This document shows, in pieces, positions 32,937-42,676 of a stretch of 64,000 nucleotides of DNA. The notes below the pieces were generated by a model, which saw only the letters and a list, made by a program, of their open reading frames with translations, was not told the origin of the DNA and searched no databases. A program made the position numbers and the translations under genes. Source of the DNA: Cercophora sp. LCS_1 (lineage: Eukaryota > Ascomycota > Sordariomycetes > Sordariales > Lasiosphaeriaceae); NCBI GenBank assembly GCA_036250225.1, contig JAPZLL010000006.1, positions 1,178,001-1,242,000 of the forward strand, written 5' to 3'. Every line of letters begins with the position of its first letter. The stretch's first letter is position 1.

Positions 32937-35468
32937 TTAGATGGTCCTCGCCTGATCGATGTACTCCTGCGTGGGAGTCTCGTATTCCCTGACGAAGTAC
33001 TTCTCGGCGTGCTTAGTGAACCAAGTGTTGAACTTCATCAACTCCTCACGCAGACGGTTCACGGACTGATGATCCATGTTGGTCTGTGCAATGAGCTCTG
33101 GGAGAGAGACTAGGGCAAGTTAGTTAAGTCCAGGAATCCTAGCCAAACGGGGCGCTTACCGAGAAGACGCGCGAGATGCTCTGCACCGTAGGTATCGCAA
33201 GGACCGGTGTAGTCGCCGTCGAGACTTTGCCACAGCTGGTTGAGCTCGTAGTACTGGCCCCGCTCAAATCTGGAGAAATGTCAGCTGCTTGCCTAGAAGT
33301 TTCATCACAGGCAATTACCTATAGAGCAGAATCCGACCGAGTGCCTTGTCAAAGTACTCTCTGATGCCAGTAACCACCTCCTCGAGAATATCCATGGCAG
33401 CGGTACCTTCAACGCGGTGGGGGCGTTCGAAAGCCAAGTAGTCGTTGAGAATGTCGTTGACAGGGTGCGCGTGGGGGAGCGGAACGAGTTGCTGACTCTT
33501 GGTGACATTCTCCCAGTCGTCAACGAGGTAGCCCTTGATCATGTCGGCAATCGGAATCTTAATCGAAGGCCGGTTGTGAAAGTTTTCCTCCTAGCAGGGT
33601 GTTAGCACAGTCCATCTTAGTCCTGCAGAGAATAGAGAGGAAATTGCAAGGAAAGCTATCTAATCCAAATTGAGCTCTCCGGTATGATCCCTGGACACAC
33701 GCTGCGGCGTTTTTCAGTCAACATACTTCAAAAGAATTCTCATCGCTGTCGTCGTCCCCAGAGAGGTCCTCGGTGCCGTGCTCGATTTCAGACGTGGTAG
33801 GAGTCTCATCATTGCCTTCTTCTCTGGATGAGTGCTCGGTGCCGTTTTCGTCCTCGGCTACCTCTGCGGCGAGGAAAGGGTGAAATTCTTGCTCCTCGAT
33901 GGTCGGTGTCTTGGGCCAGACTGACGATCGTGGTCGTCGACCGTGCCGGTAAAGCTTGGTTACGCGGAAAGCTTTCTCGCACTCGCGTCTGCGAGTTGTG
34001 CGCAACATATTCGCTGCACCGAGGACACGTGTGGCCAACATGCGCTGTCTCTCCTCTTCGGTAAGGGTGGGATCATCCTCAGGGGGGGTCGCGAACTTTG
34101 CCCAAATCCCAACCACCTTGATCTTGATCTTAGGTGGCGACGCCAGCTTCTGATGCCTGCGGAGAATATCCCAGCGATACTTGACTTCGCTTTGGTAGGG
34201 AACACCTGCTGTCATTGTCTTGACGTTTTTCGACTCCTTCTCGTAGGCGACACGGGCCATATCTGGTTTCTGGACATAGCGGTCGTTGAAATTGGCGCGT
34301 CCGGCCTTGTCGACGTAAGGATATTTGCCGCGCGGCGCCGGCCACAGGAGGTCGTCTTTCAGGCGTCGTTCTTCGGCTGCTTGCGCTTCGAAAAGCGCAA
34401 AGTTCTCGATGAAGTTCGAATCTCCGGCCTCCTGATGAACTTGAGGCTGCAAGTGTTCGACAGTTTTCTTAACCTGGAGATTGATCTCTCGGAGGGTCGT
34501 CTTCGAAAGGGGGGACCGCTTCTTCGCTCGAGTCAGGACGCCCGGAGGGCTACTCTGAGTTGCCTGTGGCATCTTGATTGTCGCGAAGTGGTAAAGTTGA
34601 GAGAGATGCGAAAGTGGTGCGGAGAAGGTCAAAAAGGACGAAGGTCGAATGTTGATGCAGGAATTCGCGAGAAACACCAAAAGTTGGTTGATCGAGCCGG
34701 CTGAGAAAATAATGGCGTAGCAGAAAAGATCGGTGAAAGGTTGAAGGTGTGAGAGAGTATCGTCAAGTCGCAAAAGATTGGAAGGCCGGTCAAGAAGGGT
34801 TGCCGGCGTGGTGGTCGCGAACAATCCTCAATGGTTAGGAAGCTTGGACCTTAAACAATAGCAAGCAAATGGCCCCTGAATAGGGCTGCGCCGGTCAATA
34901 GGTCGCGTCGCTGAACAGGATGTTGCGCACAGTGGGTGCGACAAATCTGTGTTGACCCTTTCGGCGCGCCGGCGAGCCTGCCTCACTTGCCCCACGAGGC
35001 CGGGGATGCTGCACCGGTTGTTGACTTTGCTCCCAGGAGGCCACCAGACTTGTGCTAGATCGCCGGTGCGTGTTGTGACAGCCCCTTGACCGAGCTGCCA
35101 CTCCTCCGCCATCAGCACCACGACCAACATATGGTCACCATGGCAGATCCAAAGCCGTAAAACACACCCCAAAACTGACGACCCATGCCATTCTCACCAT
35201 CAAGATGGGGTCGACCACAGTCAAGTTGCCCGGCTCCCTTATGGCGGCCCCTGTCAACAGTTTTTTTGGACACTGTGGTCATTCATCCCAAGTTGACTCC
35301 CACCCGTTGACCCCGGCCACCCACCAAAACAACAACATCCTCCTCCCGGTAAACTCACGTCTTCGGAGACACGAGCTCTTGAAAAACGCGGCTCAGACAC
35401 CGCCCACTCCAGACACCACCACCCAGAGAGCCCAACTTTTCCAGCATCACCCTGAGATAAGAAAAACG

Positions 35469-35500
<32 letters not shown>

Positions 35501-35932
35501 TACAGTCTCCAAGTCGAAATCCCGCTGCCGTCTAGGACCCCGACCGCTCTGCGTCGCCGTCGCACCGGCGGTACGCTCTTCACTACCTCGAGCGGAGCTC
35601 ATGTCGGAGCCATTGGCGGCGCGGCCAACGACTGCGCCGGTCTTCTTGACCGGCTTCTCCTTCGCGCCCTTCGTCTGCAGGCTTTTGAACTGAGCCAGGA
35701 GCTGGGCAGCCAGATCCTTGTTTTCGTCGGTGAACTTTCGAACGCGGTCCTGCGGCACCCAGTCGTCCCAGCTGCTTTTCCACCCCTTGTAGTGGATCTT
35801 GTACTGCCAACCCTCGCCGTTCTCGCCCGGCATCACATCCAAGATTTTGGCCTCATAGAGCATCTCCATGTGGAAGCACAACACGCGCTCGTCCTTGGAA
35901 AAGGGCGCCTGGGGCTGCTTTGGAGGAGCCAT
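32937..35932 (-). CDS. eaf3: Chromatin protein Eaf3 / MRG15 (chromo barrel and MRG domain)
   Basis: Four exons: 35932-35504, 33590-33319, 33269-33160 and 33109-32937, giving 327 aa. Phases agree at each junction. Residues 10-75 are the chromo barrel domain (ERVLCFHMEMLYEAKIL, YKIHYKGWKSSWDDWVP). A basic linker follows, then the MRG domain from about residue 144 (EENFHNRPSIKIPIADMIKG, LVDDWENVTKSQQLVPLP, RGQYYELNQLW, LAQTNMDHQ-type core). Eaf3 binds methylated H3K36 and serves both the NuA4 acetyltransferase and the Rpd3S deacetylase. Intron 1 is 1,913 bp (33591-35503), huge for this genome, starts with a run of 30 T right after the donor, and contains a complete gene on the same strand. Confidence 0.95.
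33718..34572 (-). CDS. Orphan basic protein nested in the eaf3 intron
   Basis: Single exon, 284 aa, same strand as the host gene and wholly inside eaf3 intron 1. The frame is open upstream to 34824, but the ATG at 34572 gives MPQATQSSPPGVLTRAKKRS, a sensible hydrophilic start. The upstream extension is hydrophobic and leader-like. The protein is charged: a basic N-terminus, a middle block LLWPAPRGKYPYVDKAGRAN and YVQKPDMARVAYEKE, then PPKIKIKVVGIWAKF, an arginine-rich stretch and an acidic C-terminus (DLSGDDDSDENS). I recognise no domain. A damaged second copy at 56.6-56.9 kb keeps the middle block, so this is a small duplicated family. Expression from its own promoter is inferred. Confidence 0.7.
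   Translation of the reverse strand: MPQATQSSPPGVLTRAKKRSPLSKTTLREINLQVKKTVEHLQPQVHQEAGDSNFIENFALFEAQAAEERRLKDDLLWPAPRGKYPYVDKAGRANFNDRYVQKPDMARVAYEKESKNVKTMTAGVPYQSEVKYRWDILRRHQKLASPPKIKIKVVGIWAKFATPPEDDPTLTEEERQRMLATRVLGAANMLRTTRRRECEKAFRVTKLYRHGRRPRSSVWPKTPTIEEQEFHPFLAAEVAEDENGTEHSSREEGNDETPTTSEIEHGTEDLSGDDDSDENSFEVC
35469..35498. repeat. Homopolymer A30 (T30 on the eaf3 strand)
   Basis: Thirty A on plus. On the minus strand it is a T run that begins within the eaf3 donor context (GTAAGTTTT...). U-rich tracts just after a 5' splice site are known to aid recognition of weak donors through TIA-1/Nam8-type proteins. The exact length may vary by sequencing. Confidence 0.9.
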
Positions 35933-36461
35933 CTTGTCGTTGATCCTTTCTTTTCTACAAGATATCTGTTGTTATGAGACGGGGGAGAGCGAAAGAGACA
36001 GGGTGAACGGGCTGTGGGTGTGAGATGCTGGCTGTTTCCGATTGCTGATTTTGTATATTTCGCAGTCCACGATAACCCGTCGAGATCCTTTGTCCGACAA
36101 GCGGCTGACCGAAGCACGAGATGAAAGTTTTGCCGTTGTTGTCCGTGTGTATCGGGAAGGAGCGAAAGTTGATGAGAGGAAGGTTGACAGGGACTTGCAG
36201 GCCTTGGTCACGGGAACACGCGAAGCCGTGTATGTCGTTGTTTTAGCGTGTCGAAGGGGGCTTGAGCTTCCCGCCTCAGTCGCGTCAATACTTCAATTGA
36301 CTTTGACGAAACGTTGTTGAACCTCAAAAGACTTTGACCAGAGACAGGACTAGAGGGGAATGTTTTATACGCGCCAAGAAGAGTGGAATTTAAGATTCAT
36401 CAATTCGCGCCTGCCACCTTCTGCCTTTGGGACGACATCAACACCTCAGACGAACAACAAA
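35933..36461. promoter_or_regulatory. Divergent promoter eaf3 / nkp2
   Basis: 529 bp between divergent genes. GACTTTGAC occurs twice, near 36300 and 36330. No gene supported inside. Confidence 0.5.
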
Positions 36462-37074
36462 ATGGCACCAACAGAAGCCAAGATTCTCAATAACTACTTG
36501 GTTCTTCCGGCTCAGCTGCCTACTATTCTGTCGCTTGAGGAGTTTATCGCCTTCTTCCCTCGGCAACTGCAGGGCTCACCCCAGATCCGCAGCTTGTATC
36601 GCGATCTCCAGGCTCAACGAAATGCCGTGGTGGATTCAGTTGCCAAGCGCATCGAAGCGCAGGTGAAGAAGGGAAAGTTGCTACGGCGCGAAGTTATCGC
36701 AGCCAAGCGCCAAGCAGAGTCTCGGGACTATGATCCTGAGATCGAAGTTGAGCGAATGGTAAGATGCGCACGTGTGTATCAGCCTCCGCGAGTTGCGACA
36801 CTAACATCAACAGCTGTTTGGAGCCCCCTCCGATTTAGAAGCTCCCAAACACACCGTAAGCTCTATACTTCCCGGCTTGGAGGATGCCATCAGCGAACTG
36901 GAGGGTGAGCTACGGCGTCTTGAGGAGGAGGAATCAACCCTTCTCGCCTCTGTCCAGCAGACAGTGGGGAATCTGAGCGATCTTCGCTACGGCCGCCTCG
37001 GGAATAGCCAACTCCCAGAGCAGGTTCTCGATGGGCTAGTCGATCTGCAGGAGACGTGCAAGGCTAAAAACTAA
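36462..37074 (+). CDS. nkp2: Inner kinetochore protein Nkp2/Cnl2
   Basis: Two exons, 36462-36758 and 36814-37074 (intron 55 bp, GTAAGA...CTAACATCAACAG), 185 aa. The N-terminus ILNNYLVLPAQLPTILSLEE then FIAFFPRQLQ and PQIRSLYRDLQAQRN matches the Cnl2/NKP2 family (subunit of the CCAN, budding yeast Ctf19 complex). Two coiled-coil stretches follow: VVDSVAKRIEAQVKKGKLLR and AISELEGELRRLEEEESTLL. Nkp2 pairs with Nkp1 at the centromere and stabilises the inner kinetochore. A second kinetochore gene (CENP-Q-like) lies 1.9 kb downstream on the same strand. Confidence 0.92.
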
Positions 37075-37304
37075 TATCGATTATGAAAAGCGCGCTATAT
37101 AACCATGACACGCGCTTGTGTAATTTCATCCCAGGACGGCAGCAATGCACACAGAAAGCACTGGTAACCTCCGTCGTTGATCCCTCAAGGTAAAGCCACC
37201 ATTTCCAAGCCCACCAGAGCCATGCAGCCCATTCCCTATAATTGTCAAGAAATTCAACCATAATGATAAGATGACCCGGCGCCGTTCCCCTCGACCGAAT
37301 TCCA

Positions 37305-38256
37305 TTATTGAGGACCAGCAGCCCGAGCAGGGGCACGAGGAGGGGCACCAGCAGCACCGGCAGCACCGGCGCCTGCCCGTCCACCGTCAGGGCCAAGACC
37401 ACGGTTCCTGGGCAACATTAGTTCGCAGAGATCACTGAGTGTATGCGTTGGGGATCTTACATGAAAGATCGGCTGAAGAAGGAGATAACAAGCATCATGG
37501 CCCACGAGGGAATGGCGTTCAGGCCCCAAAGAAGGTAGCCAAAGGGGACAGCCAAGTTGTTCTGGGCAAGGGGGCCATTGAAGGGATGGAACCAGCTTTC
37601 AATGAGACGGAATTCCTCCTCTGTGGGCTTGGCCTGGATCTCGAGGAGCGTATCGGCGGTGACAGATGACATGTTCAGGGGCTTCCAGTAGGTGTTGATG
37701 GGTGCAGGCTTGGGAAGCATCTGGAAAGCCCAGATACCTCCTGCGCTTGCCATCCACGAGTTGCACAACACCGGCTCGTTATCGCAGTTGAGTCGCGCGA
37801 GATGGGGAGTCTTGGACTTGGTCGCAAGCTTGACAGCAGTCTCATTGAAAGCCTTGTCTAGTTTGGTGCAGCGGCCTGTTGTCACAGTCAGTTAGCAAAG
37901 ATCCGCGATGCAAAGGCCACGCAATAGCATTGTTGTTACTCACCAAAGCAAGTCTTGTTGCCTCCCGTCAGCAGAACCCACCACTCCTCGGGAATAGTCG
38001 CTTCGGGCCGGACAGGAGCATAGAGTGTGTCTTGCCAGTTTTGAAGAGTGAGCTCTTCGATCTTCTTGGGGCCGACCTTAACCTTGGCCTTTGTCGAAGC
38101 AGCTGAGGGCTCTGCTTGCTCGGCCCCAGCTGGGGGGGAACCCGCGCCGAAGCTGCTGAGGAAGTTCTGGAACTTGGCCTTGTACTGCTCAAAGGGGCTC
38201 TCGGCGGCTGCCGCGAGGAGCGGCAGAGCGAGGACGGCAGTTGTGGAAAAGCGCAT
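37305..38256 (-). CDS. ER membrane protein with thioredoxin-like segment, unknown function
   Basis: Three exons: 38256-37944, 37875-37461 and 37407-37305, giving 276 aa. Begins with a signal peptide (MRFSTTAVLALPLLAAAAES). The luminal part has WQDTLYAPVRPEATIPEEWW and NKTCFGRCTKLDKAF, then LARLNCDNEPVLCNSWMASA, which looks like the central strand of a thioredoxin fold (xLxxxDCDxxxxLCxxW) but has no CxxC active site. One strong membrane segment follows (PFGYLLWGLNAIPSWAMMLV), then a short cytosolic tail rich in Gly/Ala/Pro/Arg. A single-pass ER protein with a substrate-binding rather than redox role is plausible. I cannot name the family. Confidence 0.85.
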
Positions 38257-38945
38257 TGTGCTGTGTGTAGTATGGACGGTGCGAAATGATAGAAGAGACA
38301 GGCGGTTGCTTCTGCTCGGTGTGTTGATACCACGTCTCGCAATTCGGGGAGCTGGAGCAAGAGTGGACTAGACTGGATGAGGTGATGTCAAGGAGGGGTT
38401 TCGGCGGGTTGCCTGGGCTGCGCAGTGTGGAAAAGGAGCGTAAAGCCGAAATCTGGCAAGAGTGCAGGAGCTTGGTTCGCGAAAAGAGCGGCGCTGATAG
38501 CCCAAAACTCTAAAATTCTTTGCAAGAAGCGACAACTGAACTGTTGGTGATGAGCACGGGGAGGAAGCTATCGGGGGAAAAAGTCGTCTAGGTTATTTTA
38601 TTATTACTTTCCTTTGATTACACCGCGACCAAGCCAAAAGCGTTGTAGGGGCACCCGACGATGGGGGCCCGACTGGGGAACCGAGCAACGCATTTTACCG
38701 GCTCGCGCGACAACGGGCCCTGTTGCCCAGCGCCCCAGGTAACATCTGCTCCAGCCACATGTGGCTAAACATAAGCAACCTTGGCAACAACAACGCCCCT
38801 GACGGAAGATCTGACAAGGATCAAGCTGTCTAGTGGGTCCGCTCAAATCGATAGACGTCAGGGTCGAAACTCCCCGCCAAAGCATTTCAACCTCATTGAA
38901 TTCGCAGGCCATGTACCGGCTGGGGCATAATTAGACCTCATCAAT
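38257..38945. promoter_or_regulatory. Divergent promoter, ER protein / CENP-Q-like gene
   Basis: 689 bp between divergent genes. No motif I can name with confidence. Confidence 0.4.
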
Positions 38946-40910
38946 ATGGTAACTCCCATGTCGCATATTTTAGGATGCATAGTAACCAGTAACAGGCACC
39001 TAGAGCCCCGAATCAGAAGCGCAAACGCGGTCAAGCGGTCGTCGCGTCGACAGCTCCAGAGAGCGCGTCCAGTCGTGAACCCAAACGAGTTTCGTCGAAA
39101 AAGAGACAATTGGACGTGCAGAACGAAGAAACGAACGCCACGGGTGCGCAGATGCTGGAGAAGAAGAAGCGTGGCCGGCCCCGTAAAAGTCTAGATCCCC
39201 TGCCTGAGGCTCCCGCTGTCGCAGAGAGTTCCAAGCCTAAGAAGCGCGAACGTCGAGCACAAGACCAGGAGGTAGAAGAAGGCGAGGATGTGGACACAGA
39301 GAATGCTAGGCCTCGCAAACGGGCCAAGCCATCAGGGGCGGAGTGGGCAGCCCAGGAGCCTCTGGCAGACAGAGCAAAGGTGCCTTCAAACGAGGGAACG
39401 GAAGAGTCTTCGGTCAGACGGAGTAGGCGGGACCGCCGCTCTGCAGACGATAATCCATGGTGGACAGCTCAACCTGGCGAGACATCATCCCAGGCTCAAG
39501 AGTCGGAGAAAACCAAAAGGCCTAGGCAACCCGAGAAGCCAGCAGCGAGTTCTACCGCAGACGAACCGAGAAAGGGTCGACAAGGGAGGTCTGCCAACAA
39601 CACTGGGAAAGGGAAGGAACCCCAGACACAACTGGAAGAGATAGAAGCTAGGCCTGCGAAACAGTCCTCCAGGCCAGCAAAAACACAAGCGCCAGAAGCA
39701 CCCGAAACCTCAGGAGTGCGCCGAAGCACAAGAGATCGTCGCTCGGCTGACGACAACCCGTGGTGGTCATCTCAACCTGGCGAATCCCCGTCACAGCCAG
39801 CACAGCAAGAAAAGGAAGCAGGCAGATCCTCCAAGGGGCGACCGAGTCGTCCTTCTCTCGGCGAAGTCCCCGTCTCCGAAGCGCAAAACAAGCCCGCCCA
39901 GGGGCGCAGTAAACAGACATCCAAGTCATCCGCCTCCAAACCTTCTCTTGAACAATCAACCTCCCGAACACAACTGGTAAAACGAAATTCTGGTCCCCGC
40001 ACTTCAGGCGCCGCGTCGGACATTGAGGTCACCCAGCGTCGCAAAGCCTCATCTCCCACCCGCCGGCGCAGCTCCCAAGGGGTCGAGTCTGACCCCCTCG
40101 CCAAACACCGCCATCTAACTTCACGAACCCGCCAGATACCACGCGCAACAATCGCGTCCAAATGGGTTCCCCTCGACGGCCCCTCCATCGAAGCCATCGG
40201 CTTACTCCTCACCACCGCCTCAAACAAAGTACTTTCCCGGCTTCGCGATCGGGATTCCCGGTACGAGCAAGCCCAGAATATTCTTCACATTTTCTCCAAA
40301 CGCCTTCACAACAAGCTTGTTAAGGGCATGCCATTCCCGCCACCCTCAACCGGGAACACCGGGAAGGCCTCAACCAGTCATGAGTCAGAATTCGATTATG
40401 AGCGCACTGTCGACGCGATAGAAACGGCGCAAAAGGCGCTCGACCCGCTTCGGCACAGTGTGGCGCTGTTGAAGGCGGAAAAGGAGCGTGAAGAGGAGCT
40501 GCTAGAGAGGGACTTTGCCCTCTTGAAGCAGCTAGAAAGCAACGCGCGGGCTGAGAAGAGGCGCTGGAAAGAGGGGAGCAAGCGGGAACATGTGCTTGCA
40601 CCGACGCCGATCATCAAAGATGAGGATCGCGATGTCAAAGTTGGTGTGGTGGCAAGCGGGATCTTCAAGGTATGTCTCGGTACTTTCCCAGGCTATAAGG
40701 GTTGTGATTGCTGATGCGAAACAGGATTTGGAGGATGAGGGGCTGGTAGCGCTGTCCCAGCAGGTTGGAAATCACATGGAGAGCATGCAGGGCAACTTAC
40801 TGCCGATTGAGGGAGTTTTGCCGGCAATTGTCAAGAGTCGGGCGGCACTACAGGGTGTTTTGTGTCGGCATTTGGATCCGGAACAGTACGATCAAGTGAT
40901 TCTGGGCTAG
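38946..40910 (+). CDS. CENP-Q-like inner kinetochore protein (Okp1/Fta7)
   Basis: Three exons: 38946-38948 (the ATG alone), 38996-40669 and 40725-40910, giving 620 aa. The frame of the large exon closes at a TAA near 38989. The splice ATG|GTAACT...AACAG|GCA yields MAPRAPNQKRKRGQAVV, a typical start for this family. The N-terminal 375 residues are disordered and basic. They hold an AT-hook-like KKKRGRPRK (about 57-65) and two copies of RRSxRDRRSADDNPWW (about 142-157 and 243-258). The CENP-Q domain follows, starting PRATIASKWVPLDGPSIEAI, then a long coiled coil (LLKAEKEREEELLERDFALL). It should act in the COMA/CENP-OPQUR part of the CCAN. The first exon is the least certain part. Confidence 0.88.
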
Positions 40911-41228
40911 TGGAATTATGTGGCTTTTTGTTGGTTTGAGTGGGCTTACGACAATGTTTGATGATGATGATACCCCTAAGGATGGACCCGATATGATGAG
41001 GATGGGCTGGGCGAGATGGTGACCGGACAAATAGCGGCGGGGAGGATATTGATCACAGGAAGTATCAATGCGAGCATGTTCTCGGTTGTGCGGACAGTCA
41101 ATGGACAAGAGATTGATCCCTCCTCCCATTCATTATTTTCAACGACCGTTGGGTATCACCAACAACTGAACAGAACCAACAGAGAGTAATGGTGAATAGA
41201 ACCCGGCACTGGTCCCCCCGGGAGCGCA
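40911..41228. other. Convergent 3' intergenic region
   Basis: 318 bp between 3' ends. Nothing else seen. Confidence 0.4.
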
Positions 41229-42159
41229 TCATCTCAAGACAACATGACCGCCAGGAACACCACCCGGTCCTAGTTCCGCGTACATTGGCTGAACAGTCCA
41301 TTGATTGTACTGAACATTTTGGCCGTGCGCGGGACTCAGCCTTTGAGGAGAGGGAAGTTCCGCCTTTGGGATAGCGGGCGGGAAAGTAGTACCCTGGTTG
41401 GAAATGGCACCACGATCACCGTGATGTCTCCACCACCAGATCAACAGAAATATCAGGGTTGCCAGGAGCACACCGGCCGCGACTCCACCAACAACGCTAC
41501 CTGTGATGATGCCAGCGCTGGTCTTCTCTGTCGTTGACAGGACTGTCTGCGTCACTTGCTCCGTCACAGTGGCTGCGGTCTGTGTGGCGGGTGTCCCTGG
41601 GCCACTTTTGCCCGTCAAACGGGGTAGTCCCGGCCAAGCGGTTGTGTCTCCGGCCGAGGTGAAGTATACACTGTGAAGCAGCGAGGCCGATGTCGAGGTG
41701 CATCCGAGCATAGTAAACCCGTTGCCCCAGCGGTGGGTCAAGCAATACGGGGCATCGATCTCGTAACTGACATGGATCTGGTCAACAGGCGACGGTCAAG
41801 TACAAGCCTTGGAGGTGGTGGCTTTCTTACCAATGCTAGACCAGCGCGAGGTTGGGTCCCCCGCATCGTGAGGTGAAGCTACCAAAGGTGTGAACGTATT
41901 GTGCACTGGGATAGTCACAGCATTTAGTCATCCGCTCGCAGGAGTCATCCTTGCAACACCCAACGGCGTAGTGGTCGGTGTTGAACTTGCAGGTGTAGCC
42001 GGTGTTGCACTTGAACATCGAGGTCCCTTCTTCAAACCCGCACAGCTCAGGTATGTCTGACGTCTCGGCTCGTTGCTGAAGGACAACAGCTCTGTCTAGG
42101 CTCGGGGGCGGAGTGGTGGTTGGCTGAGCGCCTCGCTCCTCATTTTCGAAAATCTGCAT
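41229..42159 (-). pseudogene. Single-pass membrane protein with Cys-rich ectodomain, possibly decayed
   Basis: Two exon-like parts on minus. The first (42159 to about 41831) codes ETSDIPELCGFEEGTSMFKC, then a CNTGYTCKFNTDHYAVGCCK block and CERMTKCCDYPSAQYV, a Cys-rich ectodomain seen in many fungal surface proteins. The second (about 41771-41229) codes YEIDAPYCLTH, a Thr-rich stalk, one TM segment (GVAAGVLLATLIFLLIWWW) and a Pro-rich tail. The consensus donor GTAAGA and acceptor GTCAG join the frames and create a Cys codon, but a TAG lies two codons before the donor. No signal peptide exon is found upstream; the first ATG is 42159. Either the gene is broken, or its real splicing differs from what I see. 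Confidence 0.55.
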
Positions 42160-42676
42160 ACTTGGTGTTTGTGGTTGATCGAGAACCTGAGACACTCACT
42201 GAGTTGCGGGATTAAGTATCGAGGGATGACCGAGTCCGATTGTGTGCCATTTTGGACTGTCCCATCGTCAGGCCGGGGCCGAGGAACGCCAACCCCGGAC
42301 TTAGCCATTCCTGGATGTTGGGGACTAGGTGTGGTGGTTGTGGCTTTCTCGGTCACCTACCATTGGGCTCACCTGGGGCGCGGAGGTGCATCGAGACGCA
42401 TTCGCTTTGTCACCGAAATGGCGTTCAGGACTTCCGCGAGGTTTTCAATCAGACCCAACGTGCAAAGGTCGGCCGGAGATCTATTTCTAGGAGACGAATA
42501 TAGGTCTAAAAAGGAAAAGAAACACAGACAGGAGCTCTAGGTAGCAGCGGGCTGCTCACTCCTGCCGGACTGTAATCTGAAATCTATCTCTATGCTCTCA
42601 GCAACGATAGGAAATCTATTGGGGAACCACCTCTGTTTCCTCTAAACCACTTCCGTTTCCTCTATTTTCTCAACTC
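42160..42676. other. Spacer upstream of the membrane protein
   Basis: 517 bp. Searched for a signal-peptide exon on minus without success. Contains 3' UTR of the 2EXR gene. Confidence 0.4.

Larger units (their letters stand above)
33591..35503 (-). other. 1.9 kb first intron of eaf3 hosting a nested gene
   Basis: Donor ACT|GTAAGT at 35503 and acceptor GCTAACACCCTGCTAG at 33591, both canonical. The junction DFDLET|EENFHN matches the usual Eaf3 linker-to-MRG transition. The neighbouring eaf3 introns are only 49-50 bp. Positions 34573-35468 within it hold no recognised coding sequence beyond the nested gene's leader. Confidence 0.85.

Noticed and set aside
33943..34704. 253-codon plus-strand frame opposite the nested gene
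   Set aside because: Overlaps the nested orphan frame, which has a homologous relic on the same strand at 56.6 kb. The plus frame is not kept in the relic.
34828..35172. 114-codon minus frame inside the eaf3 intron
   Set aside because: Composition is Cys/Arg/Pro-mixed with no motif, and no splice links it to the nested gene in frame. Treated as leader or intron sequence.
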